From Ephydatia muelleri (lineage: Eukaryota; Porifera; Demospongiae; Spongillida; Spongillidae): a stretch of DNA of 64,000 nucleotides. The number at the start of each line of letters is the position of its first letter. The first letter of the stretch is position 1. The position numbers and the translations under genes were made by a program. Below the pieces are notes generated by a model. The model saw nothing but the letters and a program-made list of their open reading frames with translations. It did no database searches and had not been told where the DNA came from. The DNA lies in assembly GCA_013339895.1 (NCBI GenBank), contig JABACO010000016.1, positions 6,340,814-6,404,813 of the forward strand, read 5' to 3'. Positions 46,438 through 59,781 of this stretch are shown piece by piece.

Positions 46438-48076
46438 CATATGCAGAAATGAGCGGTCAAAAGTCAGAAGTAATTAATTCACGGTTTGCGAATCAACGAA
46501 TATTCCCGTATATCTACCCATAGACATGTATGGAGTACTTCAATACCAAGCGCGCCAGATTTTTCTCAGAATTTGTTATGAGAAATTGTTAGTACACTAC
46601 TTATGGCATGATTTTTAGAAAGGTCGCCGTATTTTTCCTATTTAAGGTGTCGCTTCCCTAGGATTGTCATAACATTGTCCTCAATGTACGCGTAGTCAAT
46701 GGGTTGCGTTTCTCATTACAATATTCTATGACCATTTGTGTCAACACCTTTACGATTTGCTAATTTGTTATGAGAAAAAAATATAGCTAGTACATCGAAG
46801 AACTATAATATATATTGAAAACTAGGTCTTTATATTTAAAAATCGGCTTCCATAGTTGAAAGAAGTATTCCATATCGAATCAGATGTTGTCTCCGTCTCG
46901 TGCCCTCAAAATTGACTCACGCGCGTGGACGACACGTAAGGCAATGAGCTTCCCCCCTCCTTCTGTGTCAGCGATATGTACCACTTGTATACGTACTGTA
47001 TGAAATCGGTTCCACACGCCTCCTAGCGCTACGCAACAGGGGGTTTTGCTACCAGTTGAGTACATATGCAAGGGCGCGTACTAGTACCCATACGTTCCGA
47101 ATCTTTTGTAGGCCTAAACATCACGCATTTCATAATCTGTTACGTTGGTAATTTATCCAAGCTACTCAAGTACAACTATAGGTGTGGCGTATACCGGCTA
47201 TTGGCACCAATACGGTTACATGCATGTGTTTTAATTCTAGACAATGCGCACCGATTTATCGGAAGCTGAAAGCAGCTTCGACCGGCGTGGTAGCTTATTT
47301 GGTCTCCAAACGTTCTGCATGCACTTCACACCATTCACTTTCACAGTGTGGCACTACTTCTGTCTGGCTTCAACGACTTCTCTTACCTGAGTTATCAATT
47401 GGCCATAGCTAGTGTACCCATGTGAAGGCACCATAGGTAATGTACCCATGTGAAGGCACCATAGTCAGTGTACTGTACATACCCATGTGAAGGCACCATT
47501 GCAAGTTTACCCATGTGAAGGCACCGTAGCCTGTGTATATACCCATGTGAAGGCATCATAGCTATTGTACCCATGTGAAGGCATCATAGCCAGTGTACCC
47601 ATGTGAAGGCATCATAGCTATTGTACCCATGTGAAGGCACCATAGCTAGTGTAGGCATCATAGCTAGTGTACCCATTTGAAGACATCATAGCCAGTGTAC
47701 GTAACCATGTGAAGGCATCATAGCTAGTGTACCCATGTGAAGGCATCATAGCCAGTGTACCCATGTGAAGGCATCATAGCTATTGTACCCATGTGAAGGC
47801 ACCATAGCTAGTGTAGGCATCATAGCTAGTGTACCCATGTGAAGGCACCATAGCCTGTATGCATACACATGTGAAGGCATCATAGCTAGTGTATTCATGT
47901 GAAGGCACCATAGCTAGTGTACCCATGTGAAGGCATCATAGCTAGTGTACCCATGTGAAGGCATCATAGCCAGTGTACATACCCATGTGAAGGCACCATA
48001 GCCAATGTACCCATGTGAAGGCACCATAGCCTGTGTATATACCCATGTGAAGGCATCATATCATGTAGCTAGTGTA
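46438..48076 (+). repeat. 1.64-kb direct duplication, copy 1
   Basis: Starts CATATGCAGAAATGAGCGG. About 960 bp of non-coding sequence is followed by a tandem array (47415-48076) of GTACCCATGTGAAGGCATCA then TAGCTAGT, about 28 bp per unit. It matches 59782-61421 with two differences that I can see. It is cut off by the gap at 48077. Confidence 0.95.
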
Positions 48077-49076
48077 NNNNNNNNNNNNNNNNNNNNNNNN
48101 NNNNNNNNNNNNNNNNNNNNNNNNNNNNNNNNNNNNNNNNNNNNNNNNNNNNNNNNNNNNNNNNNNNNNNNNNNNNNNNNNNNNNNNNNNNNNNNNNNNN
48201 NNNNNNNNNNNNNNNNNNNNNNNNNNNNNNNNNNNNNNNNNNNNNNNNNNNNNNNNNNNNNNNNNNNNNNNNNNNNNNNNNNNNNNNNNNNNNNNNNNNN
48301 NNNNNNNNNNNNNNNNNNNNNNNNNNNNNNNNNNNNNNNNNNNNNNNNNNNNNNNNNNNNNNNNNNNNNNNNNNNNNNNNNNNNNNNNNNNNNNNNNNNN
48401 NNNNNNNNNNNNNNNNNNNNNNNNNNNNNNNNNNNNNNNNNNNNNNNNNNNNNNNNNNNNNNNNNNNNNNNNNNNNNNNNNNNNNNNNNNNNNNNNNNNN
48501 NNNNNNNNNNNNNNNNNNNNNNNNNNNNNNNNNNNNNNNNNNNNNNNNNNNNNNNNNNNNNNNNNNNNNNNNNNNNNNNNNNNNNNNNNNNNNNNNNNNN
48601 NNNNNNNNNNNNNNNNNNNNNNNNNNNNNNNNNNNNNNNNNNNNNNNNNNNNNNNNNNNNNNNNNNNNNNNNNNNNNNNNNNNNNNNNNNNNNNNNNNNN
48701 NNNNNNNNNNNNNNNNNNNNNNNNNNNNNNNNNNNNNNNNNNNNNNNNNNNNNNNNNNNNNNNNNNNNNNNNNNNNNNNNNNNNNNNNNNNNNNNNNNNN
48801 NNNNNNNNNNNNNNNNNNNNNNNNNNNNNNNNNNNNNNNNNNNNNNNNNNNNNNNNNNNNNNNNNNNNNNNNNNNNNNNNNNNNNNNNNNNNNNNNNNNN
48901 NNNNNNNNNNNNNNNNNNNNNNNNNNNNNNNNNNNNNNNNNNNNNNNNNNNNNNNNNNNNNNNNNNNNNNNNNNNNNNNNNNNNNNNNNNNNNNNNNNNN
49001 NNNNNNNNNNNNNNNNNNNNNNNNNNNNNNNNNNNNNNNNNNNNNNNNNNNNNNNNNNNNNNNNNNNNNNNNNNNN
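48077..49076. other. Assembly gap, exactly 1000 N
   Basis: All N. It begins inside the tandem array of duplication copy 1. Confidence 0.97.
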
Positions 49077-49190
49077 TATCGTTTACTGCTCTTTATTGAT
49101 AATTTTATACCCTAACCGATACAGTCATGTACATATATATATAGCTGGTTCTTTATCTGCATGCATTAATGGATTGCAATCTCACCACAG

Positions 49191-49391
49191 GTAGAACATG
49201 GCGCGCCCGGCGTTGTTGAAGAGTTTCACTTGGAGTATGTTGACCTTGCGAATCTGAAAATTTACGTAACTGACCCCAACTCAATGGCGAGGCTATACTG
49301 GTATATCGATTCGAATAGTGACGTTCGTCTTACAGACGACCCTCAGTTGGCCGCAACATTTAACATACGCGAAATTGTGAACGAAGTTTGA
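49191..49391 (+). CDS. Last exon of an unrecognised gene
   Basis: After the acceptor TCTCACCACAG, a 67-codon frame reads VEEFHLEYVDLANLKIYVTD, then DDPQLAATFNIREIVNEV and TGA at 49389-49391. AATAAA at 49522-49527 is a plausible poly(A) signal. Upstream exons are probably in the gap. The acidic, ordered-looking sequence suggests a real coding exon. Family unknown. Nothing else is recognised up to 50010. Confidence 0.5.
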   Translation, partial: VEHGAPGVVEEFHLEYVDLANLKIYVTDPNSMARLYWYIDSNSDVRLTDDPQLAATFNIREIVNEV

Positions 49392-50015
49392 AGGGCTAGA
49401 ACAATTAAGTGTTTGTAACGTTTGCATTGTTGTATATATTATGCTGATTATCAGTATACGACATGTAAAAGTGAAAAGTTCCTTATTAACGGGTGTGTCG
49501 GCTGTTATTACAACGTATTATAATAAATTAGCCTACTGTATATACATGCATAAGGCTTTAATTCGTCACTCGCAACAACTTTTGGGAGGATTGATACCTT
49601 AGTCGTCGATCGTTCATACTTTACATGACCATGCATGCACAATCATTACCGTGAACCAATGACTCGCTCCGCGCCGTCAGTCGCAGAACATCAAATGAAA
49701 GCCGGAAACTGCAGCTGGAGAAAGGCATGGCGCTCGACTGTCATTTTTCCATCAGGCAATGGCGATATGTTGTGACTTGTGAGCTACCACCGTGGCTTTA
49801 AAGTAATTGCATCTGCACAGACGTCAACCGCGGCAAAATTGAACTACGTGATGTGTTCAACAAAGCAATACTTATGGCGTCGCGTAAGTAAGAAGGGCAG
49901 TGCAGTGGCCAACATTATGAAAGCCGTGGCATAAATAGAGTGGGTGTGGAAACGCCTTTCGATTAAAAAAAAAAAACTTACAGCGGTAATCATTATGTTC
50001 CACCCCCATGTTCAA

Positions 50016-50140
50016 TATGTCCGGTTGCACAGCCGGCTGCGGGTTGAGCAACCGTACGTCCGGTTGCTCAAACATTGACCGAATGCACAATGGGATACCC
50101 GGTAGTGCAACGGTTGAGCAACCGGATAGCCGGTTGTGCA
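50016..50140. repeat. Cluster of CCGGTTG / GAGCAACCG repeats
   Basis: GGTTGAGCAACCG occurs at about 50043 and 50111, its partner CCGGTTGCTCAA at about 50060, and CCGGTTG(T/C)GCA copies around them, in both orientations. A looser cluster (CCGGTTACG, CCGGCCGTCCGG, CCGGTAAC) lies at 51698-51770. They may be subterminal repeats of a transposon remnant spanning the two. Confidence 0.5.
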
Positions 50141-50469
50141 GTAATTAACAGAGCAGCTCTTATAGCACTGACGTTCTCCAGCGGCATCATTCCTTCAATT
50201 TCTCATTTGATCATGGATGCATCATCCATACGGGCTTATACAATTCATAAAAGCATCGGAAAAAGTGTGTATGAATTGAGGAACACAAAAGCGAATAAAT
50301 GCATCGTTGCAGTTATACGTAACACACAGGGCTACAGTGCTAACCATGCAGGATATAACGATTGCGAATGCTTGCATATGCACACGAAGTTCAATGAGAG
50401 CAGCATGCAGACCTCAAATCGAATGTTAAAACAGCCATCACTTTTTACATGTGTCGCAACACCACGTTG

Positions 50470-50810
50470 CTAGTGATGAACTATTTTTGTCACTGAAACG
50501 CATGTTGTATGGAACCACTCTTTGCATTCAGAGCACTGAATCATTGGTGGACCACTGTTGATCAAGCGGCAAACATAGTATACAGAAATTTGTTCTGTAG
50601 TATACGCCCTTATCTGCAGTATTTGACGCAACATGCTCATGTGGAAAGAGTAATATGTCTCCAACTTCAATACAGCTAATCAGCTGTTGCCTCATTTTAC
50701 ATTCATCATATGCAATTTCAGTGAGGTCTTGTGATGCATACAATGATGCTGCAAAGGCGCCAGTGCAAAGATACCACAGATTGCCTTGGTTTCTTTGCTT
50801 CTGCACATTA
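50470..50810 (-). pseudogene. Ulp1-like (C48) protease C-terminus plus PHD finger, frameshifted
   Basis: From 50810 downward the frame reads QKQRNQGNLWYLCTGAFAAS, then ECKMRQQLISCIEVGD, resembling the catalytic-Cys region and the Q-x-x-M-R-x-H-L-x-x-C-L-E tail of Ulp1-type proteases carried by transposons in sponges and cnidarians. In another frame from about 50620, VCRLINSGPPMIQCSECKEW then FHTTCVSV is a partial PHD finger. The frame change between them and the missing finger end mark it as a relic. Confidence 0.6.
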
Positions 50811-51779
50811 ATATATTTCAGTTCAATGGTAATGGTACTGAGACTGCATTATGTCAACAATCAATTTCTTAATGACTTTATATTAAGACTATTTTATATG
50901 TTGATGGTAGATAGTTGACAACCAATGGTTGAAACTGTTATCCAATATATGTGATCTCAGTATTAAGTACTTGGACAAATTTGCCTACACCAATTCAATA
51001 AGACATGTAACGCTTTTTTTGTTTTTTTTTGCTACTTACAACATTGATTTCCAATGCATATTTCCCACCTTTGTTAGAACCTTGGTGGTGGTATGAGTAT
51101 GTTTGCTGCTGCACCTCTTGCCTCCATGATAATGAGTACTGCACTCATTTTTATTCTTCATGCAATGGCATCAGAGATTGTTCAACATGACAATTGCATT
51201 TTTTTTGCTGTGTGAACACATTCCATGGTGCTTGCATTTTAGCTGCATTGTGTAAGGTGACACACCCTTCTACTGGTATGCTGAAGTCTCCTGAAAATAG
51301 CTCAAGGTCCCCTGCATGGTAACACTTCTGAATGACACCATCACTACACCTAAGACTATGCATGCACTCATGCACAACAGGCTACGCTTATTATGAGATG
51401 CAATGTGAAAATGTCTTACCTCTTTCCCTTCTTTCACCGGAACAGCCATGCAGCAGTACATCCCTTCTATCCGATCCAGTAAATCCAACAACTTAAGCCA
51501 CTTTTTTGTAGCAAAATGACTAAAGTTTTCTGCCATCCTCGGGCCCACCTTTTAAGTGCCTGATGATTTATCAGCAACACATTGCCTAATAGCGTCACTT
51601 CTTGTCCTTTTGGTGTCCAAAGAAACGTGGATTCAATAATGAACGATTTGAACGATTGGAACTCGACTCTTCCATTCGCTTGATTTTCCCGCATGGTCCA
51701 CACTATCCGGTTACGAAACCGGCCGTCCGGATATGCATCGGGCCATCCGGTAACATAACGGGTCAATTGTTAACATCCA

Positions 51780-52649
51780 GGCGGACTATTATACCCGCTA
51801 AGAAAAAGGGCGTGTCTACTGACTCGCGATCGACGACTAATAATTACTTCTGGAATTCCCTGATGTTTGGGCAAGAAAGTTACAATTGCAACTTGATCGT
51901 CAGCCTTTTTAGATGACGGAAGCTTGCCTGTGAATTATTTTCATTGCTTGTGTAGCTTTATTAAACTGTTAATATTGCACAAGAGTCCACGTGGCCTCTA
52001 GTAGAAGAGAGCTATTTGAGAGACAGCTTTCTTTTTACTTAAAACAGTTGTCACTATTGGAGGCAAGCGCGGCAAGGGTGAGTGATGACCAAGGGCAATG
52101 TCCATTGCACAGACTAAGTAAGTATACATGTGGCACCTGACAACCGTCTAATGCTAGCCTGTTACCCATGCATGCGGAATGTTCACCAGGCATGTTTGAT
52201 GCCTCGACGTAGCCTTGAGTCTTGACCGCTTCAATTTCGCTAACAGCTCTATCTATTTTTGCGAGGTTACCATATTAGGTACATTTGCAACCATACCGTA
52301 TTACAGACCGGAAACGCTCAATTATACGTCAAAACAAAGATTATTTCCGAGATGAGTTATCAAGGACTAGTAGAGGAGCTCGGTAGACAAGCCAATAACT
52401 AGACCACACGGAACGCAACTTGGATAAAACTGGGAGAGGAATTGAAGAAAACGGACCAGCTTTTGGACCAGCTAGAGGCAAAACAACGATAAGCACGTTT
52501 TGCGGCTGCTTCCAGAGGAGCGTCGACGTCTAAGGACTCGCATTGATGAATCGATTACTGGGAATTTTCTAGACTGTACGGTTGTCTACTCCTTTAATTT
52601 ATGGTCAAAACTCTGGTTCTTAGTGTATTTTATTGTAACGTGTGTGTGT

Positions 52650-52696
<47 letters not shown>

Positions 52697-53120
52697 TGTG
52701 TGTGTGTGCGCGTCTACTAGATATTATTTGCTCTGTGTGTGTATGTGTGTGTGTGTGTGTGTGCACGTGTGTGTGTGTGTGTACATGTTTATTAATTTGT
52801 ACAGTACCACAACTGGGCGTGATTGTAGAGGAGTACCTGCGTGGCATATACAGTCAGTTTGCCACAATTACATCGCTGTATTGAACATATTTTTTCAAAA
52901 CGATATCACGATATAATTCACAACGATTGGTTGCAAATGAGGCGGAGCGCGCGCAATTTATATCATGTCGCTTCGTGGTGTCAACCAGTAGCAGTAATAT
53001 GTGACATGTGATAAGACTGATACATTTCCTCAGTCTTTCAGCAGTATTCCATCGTGCTTTCATATCATGTATGAAGACTCCAGGATCGAACTCAATATAC
53101 CACACTGACAGTGACCATAG
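51780..53120. other. Intergenic with GT microsatellite
   Basis: (GT)n with interruptions at about 52638-52795. 52353-52500 has coding-like fragments (MSYQGLVEELGRQANN, EELKKTDQLLDQLEAKQR) separated by stops. No gene can be supported. Confidence 0.6.
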
Positions 53121-53124
53121 ATTA

Positions 53125-54215
53125 TTTAGACAGGGATTGGAAACGGATCACGTGCACGCCAATAAACAGCTCCATCTGTGTCATAGCGGAAGATAGGTTA
53201 TTGCAGTAGTTATTCAGTCTGGAAGCAGTGTTTTCTGTGTCCGTAGCTATTCATCTGCAAAATGAGTAGCAGTAAAGAATGAAACCTTCAAATCCCGTTA
53301 ATACTATTTACAAAAAGTAGCCACAGGCCCGGAAATGACAGCAGTCGTACTCTATTCGTGCCGTGTCCCTAATGTAAAGCCAACTTTTTATAACCTCATA
53401 CCAACACTCCCTGGCTTAGTGCATAGCCCAGTTCTGTCGCAAAATGAGTGCACTAGAGGATGAACCTTCAAACCCCGTTAATACTATTTTTAAAAGAAGC
53501 TATACGCCCAGAACTGACAGTATTCTATTCGCGCCGTATCCCTAATGATTGACGCGAGAGTCGATGTAAAGCCAACTTTTTATAACCTCATACCAACACT
53601 CCCTGGCATATTCGTGCCGTGTCCCTAATGATTGACGCGATAGTCGATGTAAAGCGAACGTTTTATAGCTTCATACCAACACTCCCTGGCTTAGCCCATA
53701 GCCCAGTTCTATCGCAAAATGAGTGCACTAGAGGATGAAACCTTCAAACCGCGTTTACACTATTTACAAAACGAGTTATACGCCCAGAACTGACTGTATG
53801 TCTAAAACGCTGTTTCGTGCCACTTTATGTTTTCAAAGCTAGGGAAAAAGGCAAAACCTATCAGTTCTATTCAGATTGCTAAGAAGAGCTTATTTACAAA
53901 AAAATCAAGGTCAAAAAACGTACAGAACAGTTTTTGCACGCCCAGAAAGGATTCACATAGCTCATTTCTCAGTTTTTATTTAAAAAAACCCGAAGATTCG
54001 TTCACTAGAGCTTCAAACACGTTTCTAGACAACCTTACCTTTCATGAATTGGGTGGAATACATTCGAGACTCTACATGATACGGATTTCACCAAAACCAG
54101 CTATAAGACATTTTCCCGCCAAACTCAAAAGGTGCTATCCATTATAATATTGACGGCGCATAGCCTTCTACCGTAAAATGTATTGCTCACGTGACCGTTC
54201 CAATCCCTGTCTAAA
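53125..54215. mobile_element. Inverted-repeat element, 1.09 kb, with internal tandem repeats
   Basis: The ends are TTTAGACAGGGATTGG then AAACGGATCACGTG at the left, and CACGTGACCG then TTCCAATCCCTGTCTAAA at the right. Inside are about three diverged copies of a roughly 200-bp unit (CGCAAAATGAGTGCACTAGA, CCGTTAATACTATTT, CATACCAACACTCCCTGGC). No transposase frame. Confidence 0.78.
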
Positions 54216-54955
54216 TCTATGCGTGGACCCAACTTGATTGGGAGACTCTTAATAATAACAATTAATACTACCAAAATATACATATGCAGAAATCAGCGGT
54301 CACCAGGAAAGTGATGGTGTTCAAAAAGACATCCTATCGCATGGTTCCATTGTAGTACATAGGGGTAGTTGTGGTTTGAATTTTGTGTTTGAATTTATAA
54401 GTACTAATGGTTCGGATGTATTCAAACAAAGTTAGACTTACAATGGTTACTCCTGAATTTAATTAGCTAACCGCAAGCTTATAAACATTTGCCACCTCAT
54501 TTTTACGTGTAGAAAGGGTTTGTAAGGTGCAAACTGTGCAAAATATATATACTATTACATTGAAGATTTCAGTCGGGAAAGCAAAACATAGCTTCCCATG
54601 AACATGTACACAAAATCAATGTTTTCTGACCTAATTACTGTATTCCTCTGTTTTTTTAAATTGAATCTTAACGAAAAATTGAGTTGCCACCCTTTATTAT
54701 GATTTGCAGCACATTGGTAGATGTTTTCATGCCATTAGTTTTTTCCATTACATAGATTTTTCTAGTTCGGGGAGCCTTTGAACAATGTTCGGTTACTGGC
54801 GCCGCCCATCTTGACCATTATTGAATAAATGGTTCGTCATAACAGAAACACGGCCGGCTACATATATGTACCTTTACATGAAGCTTTAAACTAAATAATT
54901 ATAGTTAGGTTTATTAACTAACAAAATGTTCACAAACTATTAATGGCCGCTTGGC

Positions 54956-55060
54956 AGGGCGGATCCAGATCATGCAGTATTTTGGTAAGGGGCCGGGTGG
55001 GTTCGCGGAGCCCTGGTTGAGTACGAAAACGGGGGGGGGGGGGGGGGGGGGGGTGGGGGG
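54956..55060. mobile_element. Possible isolated hAT end
   Basis: CAGGGCGGATCCAG at 54956 resembles the hAT end at 35047 and is followed by a long G run (55031-55059). No matching inverted end was found up to 64000, so this is a truncated copy or chance. Otherwise 54216-57960 shows nothing I can support. Confidence 0.35.
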
Positions 55061-57968
55061 TTCGACATACAAGAACAACGCGATTAACCGAAGTGTCGCT
55101 CCGATTCTAATTTCATGCTTCATAAACCGTTCAAATTTGTCCAACTCCACGGGTCCGCTACAGCAACTTAGGTAACATGTCACTTATGCGGGCAGTCTGC
55201 ATTTGAGAACAGCTAATTATAAACGGCTTTCTATCTGAAATTTGTGACCACGCCAGCTGGCGTGTAAGGTGGGAGATAATATAGTAAGCTCATCGTTGAT
55301 TAATTAATTCTGTTCAGAGCATATATACGAGGGACTAGGTTTATATGGCTGCGGATCAGACAGTTCGATGGCATCCTTTATTTTCCGCCGCTTTTTATTC
55401 AGTTGCAAGATCTATAGAACGTTTTTGAAGCTGATCCGATTCGATTATTATTTAATGTCCTATTAATAGTAACGTATTACCTTGCGTGATCGCTCTGCAT
55501 GCAATACATACTCGCAGATCACCTTTGCACGAACATTAGGCTTATTGACAGTGTCACTTTAAACTGGAAGTCATCAATCCATTCAACCATGCGTACCGTA
55601 TTTGATCATAAATCAACTGAACATTTATCCCAGTGAATTGTGAAGGACTATACTATAGTAAACAGATGCCAATACCTGACCTTTGTTATTGTCATAACCA
55701 GTAGTTGCAAGGAAACAATGCCTGCATACTATCTGCTGCACGCTGCATTGTAACCATATACCATATGCGCACAACCATTTGCATCATGCATATATTGAAT
55801 ACGTGCACCAATTTAGGTGCACACGCACAGATAGTAAAAGTATGCAGGCCTCCTGCATGGGCAGCAGTTAGTTCTAGTCTCTTCATCATGCATTTACCAT
55901 GCATGCAATTGAGAGCTATACATGTATATGGGTAAACTGCACTTCAAAGCATTCATTACCGCAGCGGTGCAGTCATGTTATCTTGCACCGTTTGTCTTGC
56001 ATAATGCACAATTAATTTAATTTAATTAATCGCAGACTATGACAGCATAATTGGATCATGCACCATCAACCGCATGCAATGCATGCATGCACGGATAATG
56101 CTCGTAACTAGTGAAATGAACAAGAAAGAGTGGAAATTGTAACTGAGCGTTTGTCCGAGGTTACCAGGCAATAGAGTCTATATAAAAATCACCGAGTTTT
56201 TCATGTACTGATAGAACTTACGTTTACGCGTTGAACATATACAACCACTTTGAAAGTAATGCCGCGAGTGCTACTGACAAAGAGAATGACATGAGGCATA
56301 TCCCACTGGTTCGAGCAAGGATTGTAATAGTTAATAATCTTGGTTAGAGCTACTAGCTGGTTCAAGTAGACGATGATAAATTAAAAGAACAGATCACGTT
56401 GCACACTGCCATGAGGCATAATAGATATATTGTGTGCACACATGATTTCTGAATGTTTGGTCAGTCCCTATCGGCATGCGTTGCATGATTTATATACCAA
56501 CTAACTGACTTTTCACATATGCGTGGGCGTACCGCAGTCGCCACACCCTCGCGCAGAAGCTTTGGCTGTATTATAGACTTTCGTTATTTAACTATTTAAT
56601 TATACCAGATTTAAATCAATGTTACATGTGCACGTGAGCCAAAGTTTCGTCGTAGACGACATGAATTATTAAAATGTATTGACACGATAATTATTTAAAT
56701 ATACATAAATTATGCGCGGTTGAAATTAATTTAAACGTCTTGATTTTAGTAAAAGGGTTGCTTAATGTTTTTTTCATGAAAAATGCATATTATAATCAAA
56801 TCGATTTTTAGAGTATATTAAACATGTTTGAAATTCAATGTGAAAAAAAACAACAGGATGACCGCGTATGTATGGGCCATTTCTGGATATGAAAATTACT
56901 TTATATCGTTTAGTTAGGCTCATATTGCGATACCTGCTAGCTCGACGGCATCGCGGCAAGAACTTACACTAGTAATGGCATTCAAGCTGACAGTGCTACT
57001 TAGTAAAGGCACCCGCCATGCATGCAGGCCGCGTAAATCGCCGCACACTTACAACTGATTTTACAGCACGAATGCATGCATGTGTGAGCTCCATTCATGA
57101 ACTTCTTGGGCAGCCGTCACTGCAGTTGATGAGGAAAAATGTACAATTGATGAATAAGCTCACAGGTGTTGTTTGTCTCATCATGACTGACGCATGTGTC
57201 ATTTAGTGTTCAACATTGAATTCACTTTCTCAATTATACGCTTAAACTTACCGCCATTGCATTCTGTGTTTCAGTCACGACTTTTTCAGCTGCATGGCCT
57301 ATATACATTTTATACGCATTGCCATATTGATCTGCTACCACATGCTTAGACTTGGGTTTCACGCAGTTGAAGGCAAATGTTTATCCTACCTATCAGTCCA
57401 CGACGAGACCTTGAACAAACTTCTCACGGTGAGCAGCCTACATGCATTCAGATACACTGAACGCACACCATATATAATTGCCACGTGGACCAAAAGACTC
57501 GGATCTAAAGATTCCGGCGGGACCAAAATTCTAGTGACAATGCTACAGCATAGTTCTGGAACAAAGGCTCGGGATGAATTAAGGCTTGCATATCTGTTAT
57601 CAAGAAGTGCAATAGTTTGGAGATGTACAGCGATATCTATTTGTGTTCATGACAGAGCTTGTGTTACACGCGGCGGTCAATACGTTTTTACAGGCACTGA
57701 AACATGATAAAACTTTCCTAAACAACAGGTCAGATACTAGTTTAATTTAATGCCCGCACAGCAGTTATAACATGTGTGTAGTGTCTTTGATGATAGTCTC
57801 AACGGCTTCCGCGAAAGATCCACAAAGCGCTCAAAATTAATTATTAACGTCGATGTTATAAATAGACCAAGACACTGAACTCGCCACTATTGAATTGAGT
57901 GCACCGTTTCAGGCAAGCTCAAGAAAAAAACCGTCCATCAAAGAAAGACAAAAAGCTTCAACAAAAAA

Positions 57969-59010
57969 ATGACGCTTTCGTTGAAGAAGATAGCGCAGAC
58001 CATTTTTCTGGCAGTTCTCGTAGCGACAGTCGTACACGGAAGCCCTAATGGTGCTCCGAGGGGCGCGTGTCGCAGTATATACCCGCCACCACGGGGACGC
58101 CGTGTCTCAGGACCTTGAGGACAGCACTTACGAACTGGACGTATCGCAACTGGAGAATGACGGGGGTTACCGTCCTGGAAAGAAGTACAATCGTACGTCA
58201 TTGTGATGTTATCAGTCGTACTGCATGAATATATTGTATACAGTGCCCTTCCGCTGCAGGCAGCTCCATATAATAGCGGACGTATAAATTATAAATTATT
58301 TAATTATTCGCATTGGTTTTCTTTCGTGCATCTTTTCGTGCTATCACCCTCGCTATCACCATAGTCGTCCTGTCGGGGTCTGAGCCATTCAGGGTCTCCT
58401 GGTTCAGGGAAGACACGGAAACACGCCTGTTGGGAAATTTACTGTCTTGCCGAGGACTCCGATAAAGCTTAGCGCTTGCACACCCCCCGAGGTAAGCGCG
58501 TGCCCCATATATATATAGCACGTCCCGTATATAGCGCACGCATGAGTGTACATGTACAAGCACAGACATATAGCAGGACGATAGCCGCGTTGTTCGCTTT
58601 GAGCACGTGGTCTTCTTAGGAGCGGATAGACCCACGAGTGCATTTTATGTTATTTGATCTGCAGAGCGCCGTGACGCATTCGAACAGCGCCGTGAAGAAC
58701 AATGTCCAACTGCAGTGGACAGCGCCCTCCAAAGGAACTGGTGACGTCATCTTTCAGTAGGTTGATTAATGCGCACACAGTTGAGCAAGGAAGTAATATA
58801 ACGCATCTTATTTATGCACTCACAGCTACGCAGTGGTCGTGGAATTCGACATCTTTTACGCAACCATGAAAACCAAAATTATTAAGGAATGGCAAGGTGA
58901 CGCCTATACCACGTGTGGAGTTTCATGCTCATGATCTGATCACTCTTAAACAATTTTCAGAGCCTGCCAAGCAGTCACCCGATCAGGATACCAGGCCGGC
59001 CACTCGCTGA
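57969..59010 (+). CDS. Secreted Reeler-domain protein, 5 exons, with two frame breaks
   Basis: Exons 57969-58192, 58365-58491, 58665-58756, 58826-58896 and 58961-59010 (TGA). The first 24 residues (MTLSLKKIAQTIFLAVLVAT...) are a signal peptide. SPNGAPRGAC, YRPGKKYN, LVLSGSEPF, AVTHSNS, WTAPSKGTGDVIF and YAVVVEFDIFYATM follow the Reeler fold in order. That extracellular beta-sandwich is known from reelin and from insect and invertebrate defence proteins. Exon 1 has one base too many (near 58076) and exon 2 one base too few (near 58391). Splice phases are correct only if both are single-base errors. As written, translation stops at 58118. AATAAA lies at 59120-59125. It is either an assembly error pair or a young pseudogene. 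Confidence 0.75.
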
Positions 59011-59781
59011 AGAGCACGTGTCAACGCCTTTTGCATATTAAGATGTATACTATTGCGTATTACTCTGATCAGGTTTACAGCACGGCAAGATGCTAACTAG
59101 GACTCAATAATTAATAATTAATAAATTAAATTAAACACTGAATAGGTCTAAGTGATGTTAGACATAAATGATATGAACAATTTCAGACCTCTAAAAAATT
59201 AAATATCATCAACAGAGGGCGCCTCTTTTTACCGCAAAGGCAGCAAAGACACGCAAAGACAATTAAGCCAGAAAACACGTGAGGATTGCTGCAAAGAAAC
59301 ACAAAGACAGTGAAAATGCTCACTACACGACATGTGACAAAGTCACTCAGCTATTCATTAGAATTATATTGAATCCACAAAGACACTTCAATGCCTTCTA
59401 TCGACCAGCATGAAACCGTTTCCACGGAGCTGTCCGTGCTTCCAGGATTAATAAACTTTATTATTTGATTTCTACTTTGTTACCACAGTTGACATCCACA
59501 AGTATACTTATAAAGCTTTTTTTTTTTTTTAAACTATCGGAGCAACTAACTATTATTCGTCCACGTGGAGTGTATTTGATGGCCCGTTTGCACGGTTTGC
59601 TATCAGTTCAATGAGTTTTACTTATTTATTATTATTTTTTACACAAGTACAACCACAGACAGCCAGTGAGATTGTTGGGTGTTAAAAAGACACCATATCG
59701 CTATGTTTTGTCACAATAAATGTGTTTGTTGTCATAATGACTAGCCCAGACACGCATTGAGACTAATATTACAAAATCACC
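59011..59781. other. 3' flank of the Reeler gene, no gene
   Basis: Apart from the poly(A) signal, A/T-rich sequence with short repeats (ATTAATA; CAAAGACA near 59240-59310). No coding support. Confidence 0.6.

Noticed and set aside
45942..46452. MYVC/YIHT repeat proteins
   Set aside because: Products of the (TACA)n microsatellite.
47415..48076. Possible CRISPR-like array
   Set aside because: Units are contiguous and similar throughout, with no unique spacers. It is a eukaryotic minisatellite.
52353..52560. Possible coiled-coil gene (EELKKTDQLLDQLEAKQR)
   Set aside because: Coding-like pieces are split by several stops, with no convincing splice sites or phase-consistent chain.
57294..57707. 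137-codon open frame (+)
   Set aside because: No recognisable domain, no splice context and unremarkable composition. Chance length in a gene-poor stretch.
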